A DNA stretch of 64,000 nt from Akanthomyces muscarius (Eukaryota; Ascomycota; Sordariomycetes; Hypocreales; Cordycipitaceae), in contig NC_079243.1 of assembly GCF_028009165.1 (NCBI RefSeq), forward strand, positions 4,898,001 through 4,962,000, read 5' to 3'. Position 1 is the stretch's first letter; each line of letters begins with the position of its first letter. The position numbers were made by a program, and so were the translations under genes. Shown piece after piece: positions 34,801-45,658 of the stretch. The notes below the pieces were generated by a model. That model searched no databases and was not told the DNA's origin. It saw only the letters and a list, made by a program, of their open reading frames with translations.

Positions 34801-35170
34801 GGTATAGGGGCAGAATCTGTGAGAACCCTTCCCAACCAGCAGTTTCGAGTGTATAGGCAGTGTGATCGGTCGCGGTCCAGGCGTTGGTGCCGGCGTAGGC
34901 ACGGGAGGAGAGCTTATCCAAGAGACCCTTGTAAGGGTAGCTCTTGGACCCAAGGAAAATCAGATGCTCCAGAGTATGGGGTGCGCCTGAGTCGTCGAGA
35001 ATCTCGGTGGCTAGGGTAAAGTAACCGTTGACCTTGGGCCCTTGGCGATCGGCAACGACGACCTGCATACCACTGCGCTCGGAGACATATTGGGTAATGG
35101 TGCACGGCGCATAGTCAGTGTCGAAGCTTTGGACTTTTTTGAAGCCAGACTCGTGCTTTTCGGAAGGCAT
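31897..35170 (-). CDS. Sdd3/YOL098C-like M16 zinc metallopeptidase
   Basis: Three exons, 34413-35170, 32145-34362 and 31897-32079, encode 1052 residues, close to yeast Sdd3 (1037). The inverted zinc motif HTLEH is at residues 65-69, followed by LIFLGSKSYPYKG and, downstream, GVVYSEMQSVE, which holds the expected third ligand. Absence of a targeting signal and overall similarity place it in the cytosolic YOL098C group of M16 peptidases rather than insulysin or PreP. The last exon encodes about 35 residues that are nearly all Asp/Glu (EGDEDEDEDEDE onwards) and ends in EEE. Substrates are not established. The gene is tail to tail with ste24 and diverges from the Dsl1-like gene. Confidence 0.92.
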
Positions 35171-35943
35171 CGTGAGCTGTATCGTCTATGAGGTAGTGTT
35201 AGTTAGGTATGCATACTCGTCCATGCAGGACATCGCCAGCAATGTGCACGCTAGCCAGCACGTACTTCTATATATACGTATATATATGTCTAATATTTTC
35301 GATATGTTCGTCCCGTTCAGGCAGAGGCTGTCGACGCTTTTCTCGCGGTGGTAGCCTGTAGTGAAAACTGTTAGCTGCCTGGGCTATTTACGTGAAGAAC
35401 CAGTACGGCGTATGGCGGGGTAGCAAACAACGTCCGCCACAAGAAATGGCAGTGAACGGGGGAGCAACGACGTACCGTCACTGTATCTTCACTTTACACC
35501 TACGCCTATCAACGTCAAATAGCGTCAGCAAGAGTTTTCCTGCTGCGCGTGAGGTGTGTGAGTCAAGCTTGCACAGCATCCGTATCACTGATTTCCAACA
35601 TGAAGCAGATGGTGGGGTGTCAGTGTGTCCGTAGCGTGCGACCAGAGAAAAGGCGCTAAACGCAATCGGGCGTCGCTGGCAATTCAGTGGCTTGCGCTCC
35701 GTGGCTGGCCGCTAGATGACCTCACAAGCTGTCCTGAAATTGACAGCTTGCACATGCCGACCACCAAGCAAACTGCCAGCGCAGCGCCATAGCTATCGAT
35801 CGAGGCTGCGGCCATGCATACGACATCATAAACGACGCAAGACGAAGCGAATCCCAACTTTCAGAGACTGCCAGCTAGGTGACGCTCTATGCGGTGTTGG
35901 AGCTGCTGGGTTCCTTGACAGACTCTCGCCCACAGCCAACGAT
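35171..35943. promoter_or_regulatory. Divergent promoter region of the Sdd3-like and Dsl1-like genes
   Basis: These 773 bp hold no gene. A perfect 18-base palindrome TATATATACGTATATATA lies about 100 bp upstream of the Sdd3-like start, around 35271-35288, and could act as a TATA element in either direction. Confidence 0.45.
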
Positions 35944-38596
35944 ATGGCTGCCACAATGGACCCGGTCAAGATTGGAGATGCCATCATGGCATTCGCTCTC
36001 AATGGTCGATTTCCAGAAGATGCCGACACCCTGCCTGCCGTCTCAGATATTGACTTGCAACCAGCAATCGACAGCCTGAACCAGGCAGGGGTACAACTTG
36101 AGGTAGTCGTCGCCGCTATCACAACGCGCAACGCTGGCTGATCGATTTAACAGGGCGAAATACGTCAAATAAACGAAGAAACAAAAGGCGATGTCAGTGT
36201 CTGGGCCAAGAATGCGAAATCCCTACAGGAAGACATAATTCGCTCCAAGACCATGGCAAACGAAATTACCCGCCAGTCCGAGGCGCCTGATGTGTCGGGC
36301 GAGGCGATTCTCGATGCCGAAGACAAGGTCGAGTTTATAAGTCGCGAGGTCCAGTACAGCCAGCAGCTGCAGCAAGTCCTGCGCGGCATCAAGAGAGTAA
36401 ATGCGCTGCTTGATCAAGCCGAGCAGGCGCTTGCTGAGAGGCACGTACTACAATCTCTAAGCTTTCTAGAAGAGTCCTGGGCCGCTTTAGACACAGTCAA
36501 TGCAGCACGGTCATGTCGCGTGATGCGACTTCTCGATGTTCGTGCTTTTGAGCTAAAGTCATCTACCTACCAAGTCTTCAACCAAATATGGAAGTCCATG
36601 GTCAACGTCGATGTCGACTCGTGCACGATAACCATTCGCGACAAATCCGAAGATGGCAAAATGTCCCTTGCCGATGCTTCGATCGGTCTCAAAGCATACA
36701 AGGAGGTGGACGAGCGTTTGGAACAGCTGTGGCACAATCTCAACACATCCATCGTCATGCCACGTATGGACTACCACGCCACCTCGTTAAGGGGCATTTC
36801 AGCAAATGCCGACGAGCTCAGCTTCTCTGGACCAACAGACCATTCCATTGACAGCCTGCTAACAGACCTCGAGACAATTTTCTTGTTTGTTGCAAAGAAG
36901 CTGCCGGCCGATTTATTACCCCATTTTTCCAGCCAAATGGTTACGGACGTGATGCCGAAGCTCATCGACGAGTGGCTCAACTCTGTCGTTCCCTCTTCCC
37001 TTCAGAATATGGATACGTTCCAGAGCGTCATTCAAAGAACACAACAGTTTTGCGCTGCGTTAAACGACAGCGGATATACGGGGCTGGAACGAGTCTCCAC
37101 GTGGGCTGAAAAGGCACCAATGACGTGGCTCGGCAAATGTCGCGACACAGCCCTGGACGGTGTACGGAAGAGGCTCGCTGGTGGCATTGGAGATCCCAAG
37201 CAGGTTGAGAAGGTTGAGAAGCACATGGTCACTGTTGCCGAAGGCAAGGAGCTTGCAACCACGGGCGCTGGCGCCGCAGCAGATACTGCCGATTGGAATG
37301 AGAACTGGGGCGATGCTTGGGAGGAGGATGAGCCAGCAGCAGAGGTAGCGCAAGACTCTGAAGACACGCCGATGGAAGATGACGACGGCGCCGACGCCTG
37401 GGCTGGTTGGGGCGAGGATACAGAAGAAACTCAAGATACTACAAAGGCCGACGCCGTGCCCGGAGACGACGATGGCGCCGACGCTTGGGGGTGGGGTGAC
37501 GATGCAGCTGCTGAGCCGGGCTCAAAGCCGAACTCTGGTGTCAAGTCAAAGCCTGCCAAAGCTGCTCTAAAGCCTAGGCAACAAGCTAATGAGACACGAG
37601 AGCTCATTCTCAAAGAAACATACAGCATCTCCTCCATGCCAGAGCCTGTGTTGGAGCTAATTTTCTCGATACTGGAGGATGGTAACGCTCTAACCAAGGA
37701 GGATGGAGAGTACAGCCTCGTGGCGGGAACAGCACCTGGTCTCTTTGGCCTTCCAACCTTTGCTCTAGCACTTTTCAGAGCAATCTCGCCTCATTACTAC
37801 TCCCTCGGCGTGGGCGGCAATATGTAAGTTTCCTAAAGGCTCGTACAAAGCTTCTTCTAACAGCATCAGGTATTTGTATAATGATGCCATGTACCTGGCT
37901 GAAAAGCTTGGAGAATTCAGCGCTAAATGGAAGGAGCGCGAAGACGTGACGCCGCGCGGAAAGGCTATGCTTCGCCTCGACAACGACATCAAGACATTGC
38001 AGAACTTTGCGAACCGGAGCTACGCCGCCGAAATGAGCATTCAACGGACCGTACTGCAAGATCTGCTGGGCGACTCCCAAAGCTTGCTCCAGCAGGACGA
38101 AATGGAAGCAGCTGTGGAAGGCGGGACAACCCGCATACGAACAATGGCTAGCACCTGGGAGACTATTCTCGCACGATCTGTCTGGTCGCAGGCTATCGGA
38201 TCACTTGCGGACACGCTGGCTACACGCCTCATCGGCGACGTGCTGGACATGAGCTCCATTGGCCAGGACGAAGCCTACAGCATTGCCAAGCTCATATCGG
38301 TGGCGACTGAGCTGGACGACCTATTCCTGCCTAGCAAGCTCGGCGACACGGCGCCCACGGAGGAAGAGGTGCCTGCGACGGCGCAGTACGCGCCCAACTG
38401 GCTGCGTCTCAAGTACCTCAGCGAGGTGCTGCAAAGCAACCTGAACGAGGTCAAGTATCTCTGGTGTGACAGCGAGCTGAGTCTCTACTTTACGGCTGAT
38501 GAGGTGGTGGATCTGGTCAAGGCGAGCTTTGAGGAGAATGCAAGAACGAGGGACACGATTCGAGAGATTCGTGCCAAGCAGCCACTTTCCACATAG
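35944..38596 (+). CDS. Dsl1/ZW10-family vesicle tethering protein
   Basis: Three exons, 35944-36102, 36154-37823 and 37870-38596, encode 851 residues. The first 400 residues are helical (ISREVQYSQQLQQVLRGIKRV, SLSFLEESWAALDTV), as in Dsl1/ZW10 N-terminal domains, and the C-terminus (YLYNDAMYLAEKL..., SNLNEVKYLW) matches the ZW10-type C-terminal bundle. Between them, residues about 430-505 form an acidic, disordered stretch with repeated Trp: W434, W438, W442, then DAWAGWGED and DAWGWGDD (W498, W500). Yeast Dsl1 uses such Trp motifs in an acidic lasso to bind COPI coat on Golgi-derived vesicles arriving at the ER. Filamentous-fungal members are often annotated as ZW10 kinetochore proteins; the lasso argues for the Dsl1 tethering role. 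Confidence 0.85.
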
Positions 38597-41582
38597 ACCT
38601 ATTTCTTGGACAAGAGATGATGTACGCTTAATTACCCCCGAGACAGTGTGGCTTCCCAATACTGTTGATTTTGAATAGATGTTTTCACGATGGCACGTTG
38701 TGTTTGGTTGAGACTTGTTGAGGCAGTTGAGCCTAGGCGCGCAAGATACTGCAACTGCGGTGTCACACATTCGGCCGTGCAAGCATGACGAGAAGAATGC
38801 ACCTCTCTAGGTCATTGATCCTTTCCCAAAACAAATGCATCTCCCGGGAGAGCAAGAGGGATAAGGTCACACGAGGCTGACGGAAACGGCGGCGCATTGG
38901 CTTGGCGCATCGCTGTCTTTTGTTTGCCCAAGCTCAGATGACAGCTCGTGTTACACAGCATTGGCTCTTCTTTAGGAAGGGGGGTGGGAAAAGCCGTGGT
39001 AAAAAAACTAAATTTGATTCACGGGCTTCCCGGACTTTGTCCATGATGGTTCGGCAAGCCGCCTGTGTGAAAATGTGACGTGTGTTGTTTGCCTCTGTGT
39101 TTCTTCGGATCATGCGCCGTGAGATGTGACGTGTGCGTTTTTTGTTTCCTTTCTCTGAAAGAGCAATATGGAAACTCTGTCGGCCTTAGGATGGGAGTAT
39201 CGTTAGCAAAGGCACAGAGTTTAGGCGCCGGGTATTCGAGGTTGGACGCGGAGAGTACATGCTGCTGCCCTGGTCCATTGATAGGCATGGATGGACGAGG
39301 GATACTTGTTTTGCTTGGATGCTACGGCCGAAGAAATTTTTTAAACCCTTGTCTTTTTGTCCGTGTGTGCAGTAGCGGCTCACTCCCCCAACGGAGCGCG
39401 ACGTGGATTGTATACTGAGCATGCAGGCCCTCATCAAGACTTTGCAGGGATTTTGGCCGAATGCTGCCTTGAGGGATAAACATGGATGGGGAGGGGAGGG
39501 TGTGACGCATGTGTTGTACAAGAGCCAGGGCAAGACGCGCCGGGCTCCGAGGAAAACCTCTCGGTTTTCTTGACCTCTCTATGCGCGATCTGTGTAACAA
39601 TTTGTCGATGGACAGAGGTGAATCCTGCATTGCATAATACAACCCTCGTCTTTGAGATCCCGGAAGATATGTGCACAGAGCTATTGCGTGAGGCGAGCTG
39701 CGTCGCGGAAATGAGGGTTGTGCCTGGGCTGCATAGTGCAGATTAACAGCTAGCTGCACGAAAAGTGATAGGTGGCATGTCCTTTTTGCAGGCTTGTCAA
39801 TGATACACGGTGATTAACAGTAAACGGGTAATTGCCACCCCATGGCTCGACACGCTGTTGCACCAGCTTGAGTTGAGCTGCATGGGAGACTGTGCCGGGG
39901 TCGGCGTTATGTCGGGCGAGACATGGCACATTTGTGCTTTAATTGCCAATAGAAATGCTGTAAAAAGTCTTTGAGCAAATACTTGTCTTTTTTTCATCAG
40001 CCGTGGGAATTGAGCACGCGACTCTGGTCTTTCGAATATAGCCGAGTCAAGCTCACGACTAGGAGTTTTACGTTTCCAAGATCGGAGGGACACAAGGAGC
40101 GCGTCCGAGTCTCTACGAAGCTACAAATACACTCAGAATTGTTTGACGCAGGAGCTAATCTCAATTGGATCCTGCTGTCACAAGGCGGTCATGCTCACTC
40201 GCATCCTTCGCCTGGGATGTCCAGTTGGGACGAGGCCATACCCTAGAGCGTTACCGAAACCAGATGGATGCTAGCGGAGAGACGATGTCGCCAATTGCGG
40301 CTTGTTGATAAATTGACCAGGGCTCCCCCTGGCTGTCGATTCACCTAGTCACAATTGCTGCATCTAGAAGCAGAGCGACGGCCGCAACGACGCAAAAGTC
40401 TTACATGGTAGACCCTGCTCTTCAGCCTCGCGTCCCACTGGGACGCTTACCGGGGCCGCTCTCACGCTTGAGCTGTCCAACCTGAACTGATTGACTCAAG
40501 TCGACCAATCATGATGTACGGATTTCTTTCATGTCTGATCGTGACGATGCGAAGCTATCGTGTACATTTGCCGGCTATACTGCCTTGGCCTGGAACGCCC
40601 CAACCCCGCCTGTTGTCGGGGCTTACACAACGACGGGCAGGGCGTCATAGGCAGTAGCATCGCTTCAAGCACAGGAGGGGCGTGTGCATTTCGTGTTTCT
40701 TCCTGCGCAGTGCTAGTATGAGCAAGGGAAGAAGAAGACTAGAGACGAACAGAGCTGCATTGCAGCCAAAATGCAAGGTTGAAAAGTGCGGGGAAGTTGT
40801 ACAAGTCATGTAAACATCAGGCAGAGAGATGAGCCGGACGTCGCTGTGGCCAGCGCCTGGTCTCGTATCCTTGGACGCAATCCACTCTCAGTACGGTATA
40901 GGAAGCTTTCGCGGTGCAGGGGGATGATGGATGATTCGAGGCGATTTGTCGTCATGACTGCATGCTGCAAGAGCAAGACATATGCATGGTCTAGGCTGCA
41001 TAGGAGACAAGGAGAGAAAGAGAAAGAGGGGTATCTGCGGTTTGAACGGGGGCGAAAATGCAGCCCGAGGCTGTGGGCTCCGTGATGATGCACATTTGTG
41101 CCCAATCGACGCATCGCCATTCGAGCCACGTAGGTTGGACAAGCCCGCCCCAGGGATAGACGTGACCAAGACATGTTTGTGTCAGAGGCTGAAAATAAAA
41201 ATTATCCGGTGTCTGCAGTTTTCGGTGGAAGAAGAGGAAAAGGTTATACGCTGGCATGGCGCCTGCTCACAGGGTCATCTTTGGTTCTTCTTCAGCTGGA
41301 GGAGGCTGACCCTTGTCTGGAGTAGAAGGCGGGAAGGATTGTGATATATGATGCTGATGCAGCGCATACATACATGCATGCGATGCAGATTTGCGTGTGC
41401 TTCTTTGGTTTTTTCTTGTTGGGACGCTACTGGCCGTAATTATGGAAGAAAATCCGCTGTCATGATAGCTTTCAGTAGTCCAAGACTGTCTGACGTGTGT
41501 CTTTGACGAGGCCAGTCAGGGAAGCATCATCACCACGCGGGGCGTTGCATTGGAGCCTGATGAAAACGTAAAGCCCTCCACC

Positions 41583-41596
41583 AAAAAAAAAAAAAA
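41583..41596. repeat. A14 homopolymer
   Basis: Fourteen consecutive A residues within the gene-free block. Confidence 0.9.
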
Positions 41597-42586
41597 TAGA
41601 GACCAAACTAATAAGCGGATGAGGCCAGCCGTGGGCGCGCTAGAAACGGGCGTACCCGTGGGCGGAGGGGTTGGATGTGCCAGCGCCCCTCTCCCGCCCG
41701 CCGAGTACGACCGAGGAACAGATGTCAGAAATGACAATTCGCTCTTCTGGAAAGGAAAAATGCAACTGAATACGTGGGCCGGCCGCCAGGAAATTCCGCC
41801 ATCATGGTCCTGGGAATAGGCAACGGGGGTTCCTCAAGTCTTCGAGGGCGCGGGACGAGGCGCGGCCACGTGTAAACGACAGTGGGTAGGGAAAAAAGGG
41901 CTTGCAGAAAGCATCACTGGCCCCGGCCGGCCTTTTTTTTGTGACGGAACCGGGGCCAAGCCACGCACACAAGGCGGCAGTGAGGCCGAACATGGCCTGG
42001 TGACCAATACCTGCATGGGATGGACGCGGACCCCGTCGTCCATCTACCGTGTCTTGGAGGGAGAGTGAGGAGCTCGAGGGCCCCGGTTGAAGCTAGCCTG
42101 CAAGCTTCTGATATCCGGACATGAAAGGCCGTGGACAAGACAGCACAAAGGCCGTCAGCACATGAGATAAGAAACGGGTATCATGCATGATGCGACGCGG
42201 GTGTAATGGTAGTAGGACTAGCCTTGATACTCGACAGTGACTCTATGGGAGCGGAAGAGGGAGGCAAAAATACCTATATAGCCTCATGTAAGTGGCATGT
42301 CATAGGACGGCAATGTGGTTGCGCCCAATTCTATTTTCTGTAAGATGACGCCTACCTAGGCGTCGACGGCGAGCGCCAGGCGCCACCTAATTAGACCAGG
42401 GGGGGAGTGATCATTGGTGACCGTTGAAACGCCCTGTGCTGGCAAGGTATAGAAGTACATGACATTGTGCAAATGTGCTGTCCTTCTTTGGTTCTGAAAG
42501 ATGATTGATGGAAAGCAAATCACACGACCGAGGCCGTGCAAACAAGGCGTGTTTCGCATAGAGTTGTTTGATGAGTAGTGGTCTTA

Positions 42587-42600
42587 TTTTTTTTTTTTTT
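42587..42600. repeat. T14 homopolymer
   Basis: Fourteen consecutive T residues within the gene-free block. Confidence 0.9.
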
Positions 42601-42727
42601 GAACAGACCCTCGGTAACGGTGACGACAGCCTGATAAGCCACCACCACCATCTTTCCCGCCTCGGAAAGGGGGACAAGACGCAGTTTCCGAGCCCGTTTC
42701 TGCGGCGCGCCGAAACTGGCAACGGGC

Positions 42728-42748
42728 GCAGCAGCAGCAGCAGCAGCA
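42728..42748. repeat. (GCA)7 microsatellite
   Basis: Seven perfect GCA units outside any recognised gene. Confidence 0.9.
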
Positions 42749-43108
42749 GCGCAGAAAGAAAAACGATGCTACATGGATTCACCCCAAAAGTCAACTGTAA
42801 GCGCTGGGCTTTTGTCCTGCCCTGCAAGGGCAAAGGGAGAAGGGAGGGGGGGGGTCGGCGAACAGACAAGAAACTTGTTCATGCACGCGCCCCCTCCATT
42901 GTGCATGCGAACGAGTTATTTCCCTGCGAGGTTCTTTTTTCTTTTAATTTTGGTCTTCTGCGGCTGGGCCTGCATGAAAATAGTGCCAAAAAAAAAAGTA
43001 GGGTCAAAACATACAGTAGCGCTGCATCTTCTAGTCTTTGGTAATCTGGGGTAGTGAGTTGTGGTGTGGTTTGGGACCAGGTTCGTTCACGCGAGCAAGC
43101 ACTTGCGC

Positions 43109-43132
43109 TGCCTGCCTGCCTGCCTGCCTGCC
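43109..43132. repeat. (TGCC)6 microsatellite
   Basis: Six perfect TGCC units followed by a CCCG-type degenerate continuation. Confidence 0.9.
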
Positions 43133-45537
43133 CGCCCGCGCTCGAATCACTTTGTGAGAAGGGCAAGACAAAGGGGACGAAGCTAACCGTCGTCGTCTGA
43201 CCTATTGTTTCTGAATTCTCCTCGGGCGGTCAGGACATTGACAAGGCCCATTGCGGTAGTTGGAAATCGGACCTCGGCCTGGCAACGTGACTCAATTGCG
43301 CTTCTCTCTTGTTTACCGCCTTTGCTCGTCTTTTCTAAAAGACCACTGGACAGCTTTCGGCCGGAAAAGGCGGACGACGTGACACCAGCGCCGCTGGCTC
43401 GGTAGGCTCCTTGCCAAACGACTGGTCCCTGGCGCGTCTTGGCAGCGGCGGCTTGCTTCTTTGGGAGGCTTGGTACGGATGTGTCGGCACGCGAGCGCTA
43501 CAAAGGTGCTCTCTTTTGTTTGTGGTTTTCTGAGCGGGCGTCGTAACCGTAGCTCACGCTGTCTGTCTGGATTACATGCGAGGCAAAAGGAGCAGAGAGG
43601 AGCCCCAAGGTGTATGTGCCAAAGAGAAGCCAACTTGCAGTGCGCAGCTCGGATTGGGCACAGGAGGCGGGAGCGTTTCGCTGGCACAAGCTTGTGTTTT
43701 GCCACCGCCGGTGATGTGCGCTGATAGTACCTCGGAGCTTGTTATTATGGCATATTAATACGGCATATGAGCTTGACACGCTTCCCATTGAATGCAATGC
43801 CTCCGATACAACGCGTCAGAGTTGCCGTGTTAAGCTTATAGACGGAGAATGATGCCAGACAATTCGCTCAGCCGGGACCAATGCACGGGCGAGGAGGAGG
43901 CGCAACGGCTGCCCTGCACCATGCATGCTATGCAAGCTGCGACGAGCTGCATGACACACAGCAGCATCGGACGGGCCCGAGGCGGCTCCGTGCATGGTAC
44001 AGGCCTGAGAAGGATCACTGCCCGTCGGTAGAGCTACCTGCATGGAGTTTCCTCATGTCGAGGTTACCGCCTTGTTGTTTCGCATGGTGCCGCTCGCAAT
44101 TTTGCCGGTGCGCTTTTTTTTTAATCTACACCTGATGATACATGGCCTAGACGAGTCACTGGCGAGACGAACGGCCCGCCACGAGGGGACGCGAGGCATG
44201 ATTGATGCAAAAGGCGTTGAAACAACCGGTAAACCGCCACATGGAGACGTTGCAGGCGGTCTGAACAAGGATATCCATCAGCCTGGCGGAGCCGCATGGC
44301 GCAGTGCGCGCACCCGCGCCTCTTCAGGCAGCGGAGCAAAAGACCTTCTGGAAGGTCGAGAAGAAAAGGGCGCATTGGTTGACTAGCAAGGTTGGAAGGT
44401 CGAGAGAGACTGTGGTGGAGAGAGCAGGGTGTTTGGCGATCCCTTGTTTGATACTCGGGATGATGTGGAGGGCCATGTCCATCTCTGTAACGGTCGAGTA
44501 AAAGGGCAAAGGTGGCATTGACATGGCAGGCGCCAATACCCTTGGGTAATAAAAGCAGTCATTTAGGCAGAACAACCGTGGATTTTACAGAGTGTCCTAT
44601 GTTTAGATTCGGCTTCTGGTGACTCGGAAGGTGAGAATTGGTCGTAGTCTGGCACGAGCGTGTATCGCATCAGGCTGTCACGGCGGTGGGCTGGGCGCCG
44701 CCCTGCGACGACGACACCTCTCCAGTGGGCACCCCAATGGTGTAACTTGTTGCAACGGCAAGTCAATCTACATGACAAGTTTACGAATCAGTGCCCCCAT
44801 TTGGTAAATATTGCGACATGCACCATGGGCTGCGAGGGTGAATGAGAACGTTGCTGGATCGTTCGGAGGGTTCGGGCCATCTGCTCCTTTGCGAGGGGAA
44901 GGTGTCACGCGGACAAGATTGGGGCAAGGAAAGAATTAGAGCTTTTGCTTGGAACGAACTGATTTGCCGAGCAAGCAAGCAAGCCAATTTTGGACCAACT
45001 GCAGAAAAGCCCAAGCCACGTACTCCGTTCGAATGCATTGCCAGTAATAGCAAGGCGCAGAAGAAGAGGCTGCGGAAGTTATCAATGGGGCCGGGGGTCG
45101 GCAAATTCAGCCCAACCCCGCATTGAAGACAGAAAGAGACAGTTTTAGTTTGCGTTGCATGGAGGAGTTATTGAGGGGACCATGGTCGCCTTGTCCATCA
45201 AAGAGAGGAGACGAAGGTTTGACGCCGCAGCTGAGTAGAGAGCTGTGATTTGATCGGAGGAAAAGGCCAAAGGGTCATTGACGCCGTCATGACTGGTTTA
45301 CATTGACTAGCGAATGCACTTGATGCTAGCGGGACTTGTCGCGACTGTTGCAAGTTAATGTGCATGGTGTTGGTGGTGAAAGGGTAAGGGATAGATGGTT
45401 AGCTCGCGTGCGCAGCCAGTCGCGTCAATGCACAGACAACAACGGCAGCAACGACAACAATAACGATGCAGGCATTATTTTCGGAAACCGGAATACGAAC
45501 TTTTAATTTCATTGCGCGAGAGTTTAATTGATGCAAG

Positions 45538-45563
45538 AAAAAAAAAAAAAAAAAAAAAAAAAA
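45538..45563. repeat. A26 homopolymer
   Basis: Twenty-six consecutive A residues, the longest homopolymer in the window; length may be inexact. Confidence 0.9.
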
Positions 45564-45610
45564 GAAGGCTGACGGAGAATACGAGACAGGCTGCGAGGGA
45601 GGGGGTGCGC

Positions 45611-45658
45611 TGGACTCTGGCTCTGGCTCTGTCTGGCTTTGGCTCTGGCTCTGGCTTC
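45611..45658. repeat. CTGGCT-type hexamer array
   Basis: Imperfect tandem copies of TCTGGC/TTTGGC (about seven units). Confidence 0.75.

Noticed and set aside
41370..41395. Clustered CATG words as possible regulatory array
   Set aside because: Short, irregular and at about the level expected for local simple sequence.
43109..43132. TGCC repeats as a CRISPR-like or minisatellite locus
   Set aside because: A simple tetranucleotide microsatellite with no spacers; CRISPR is not expected in a fungal nucleus.
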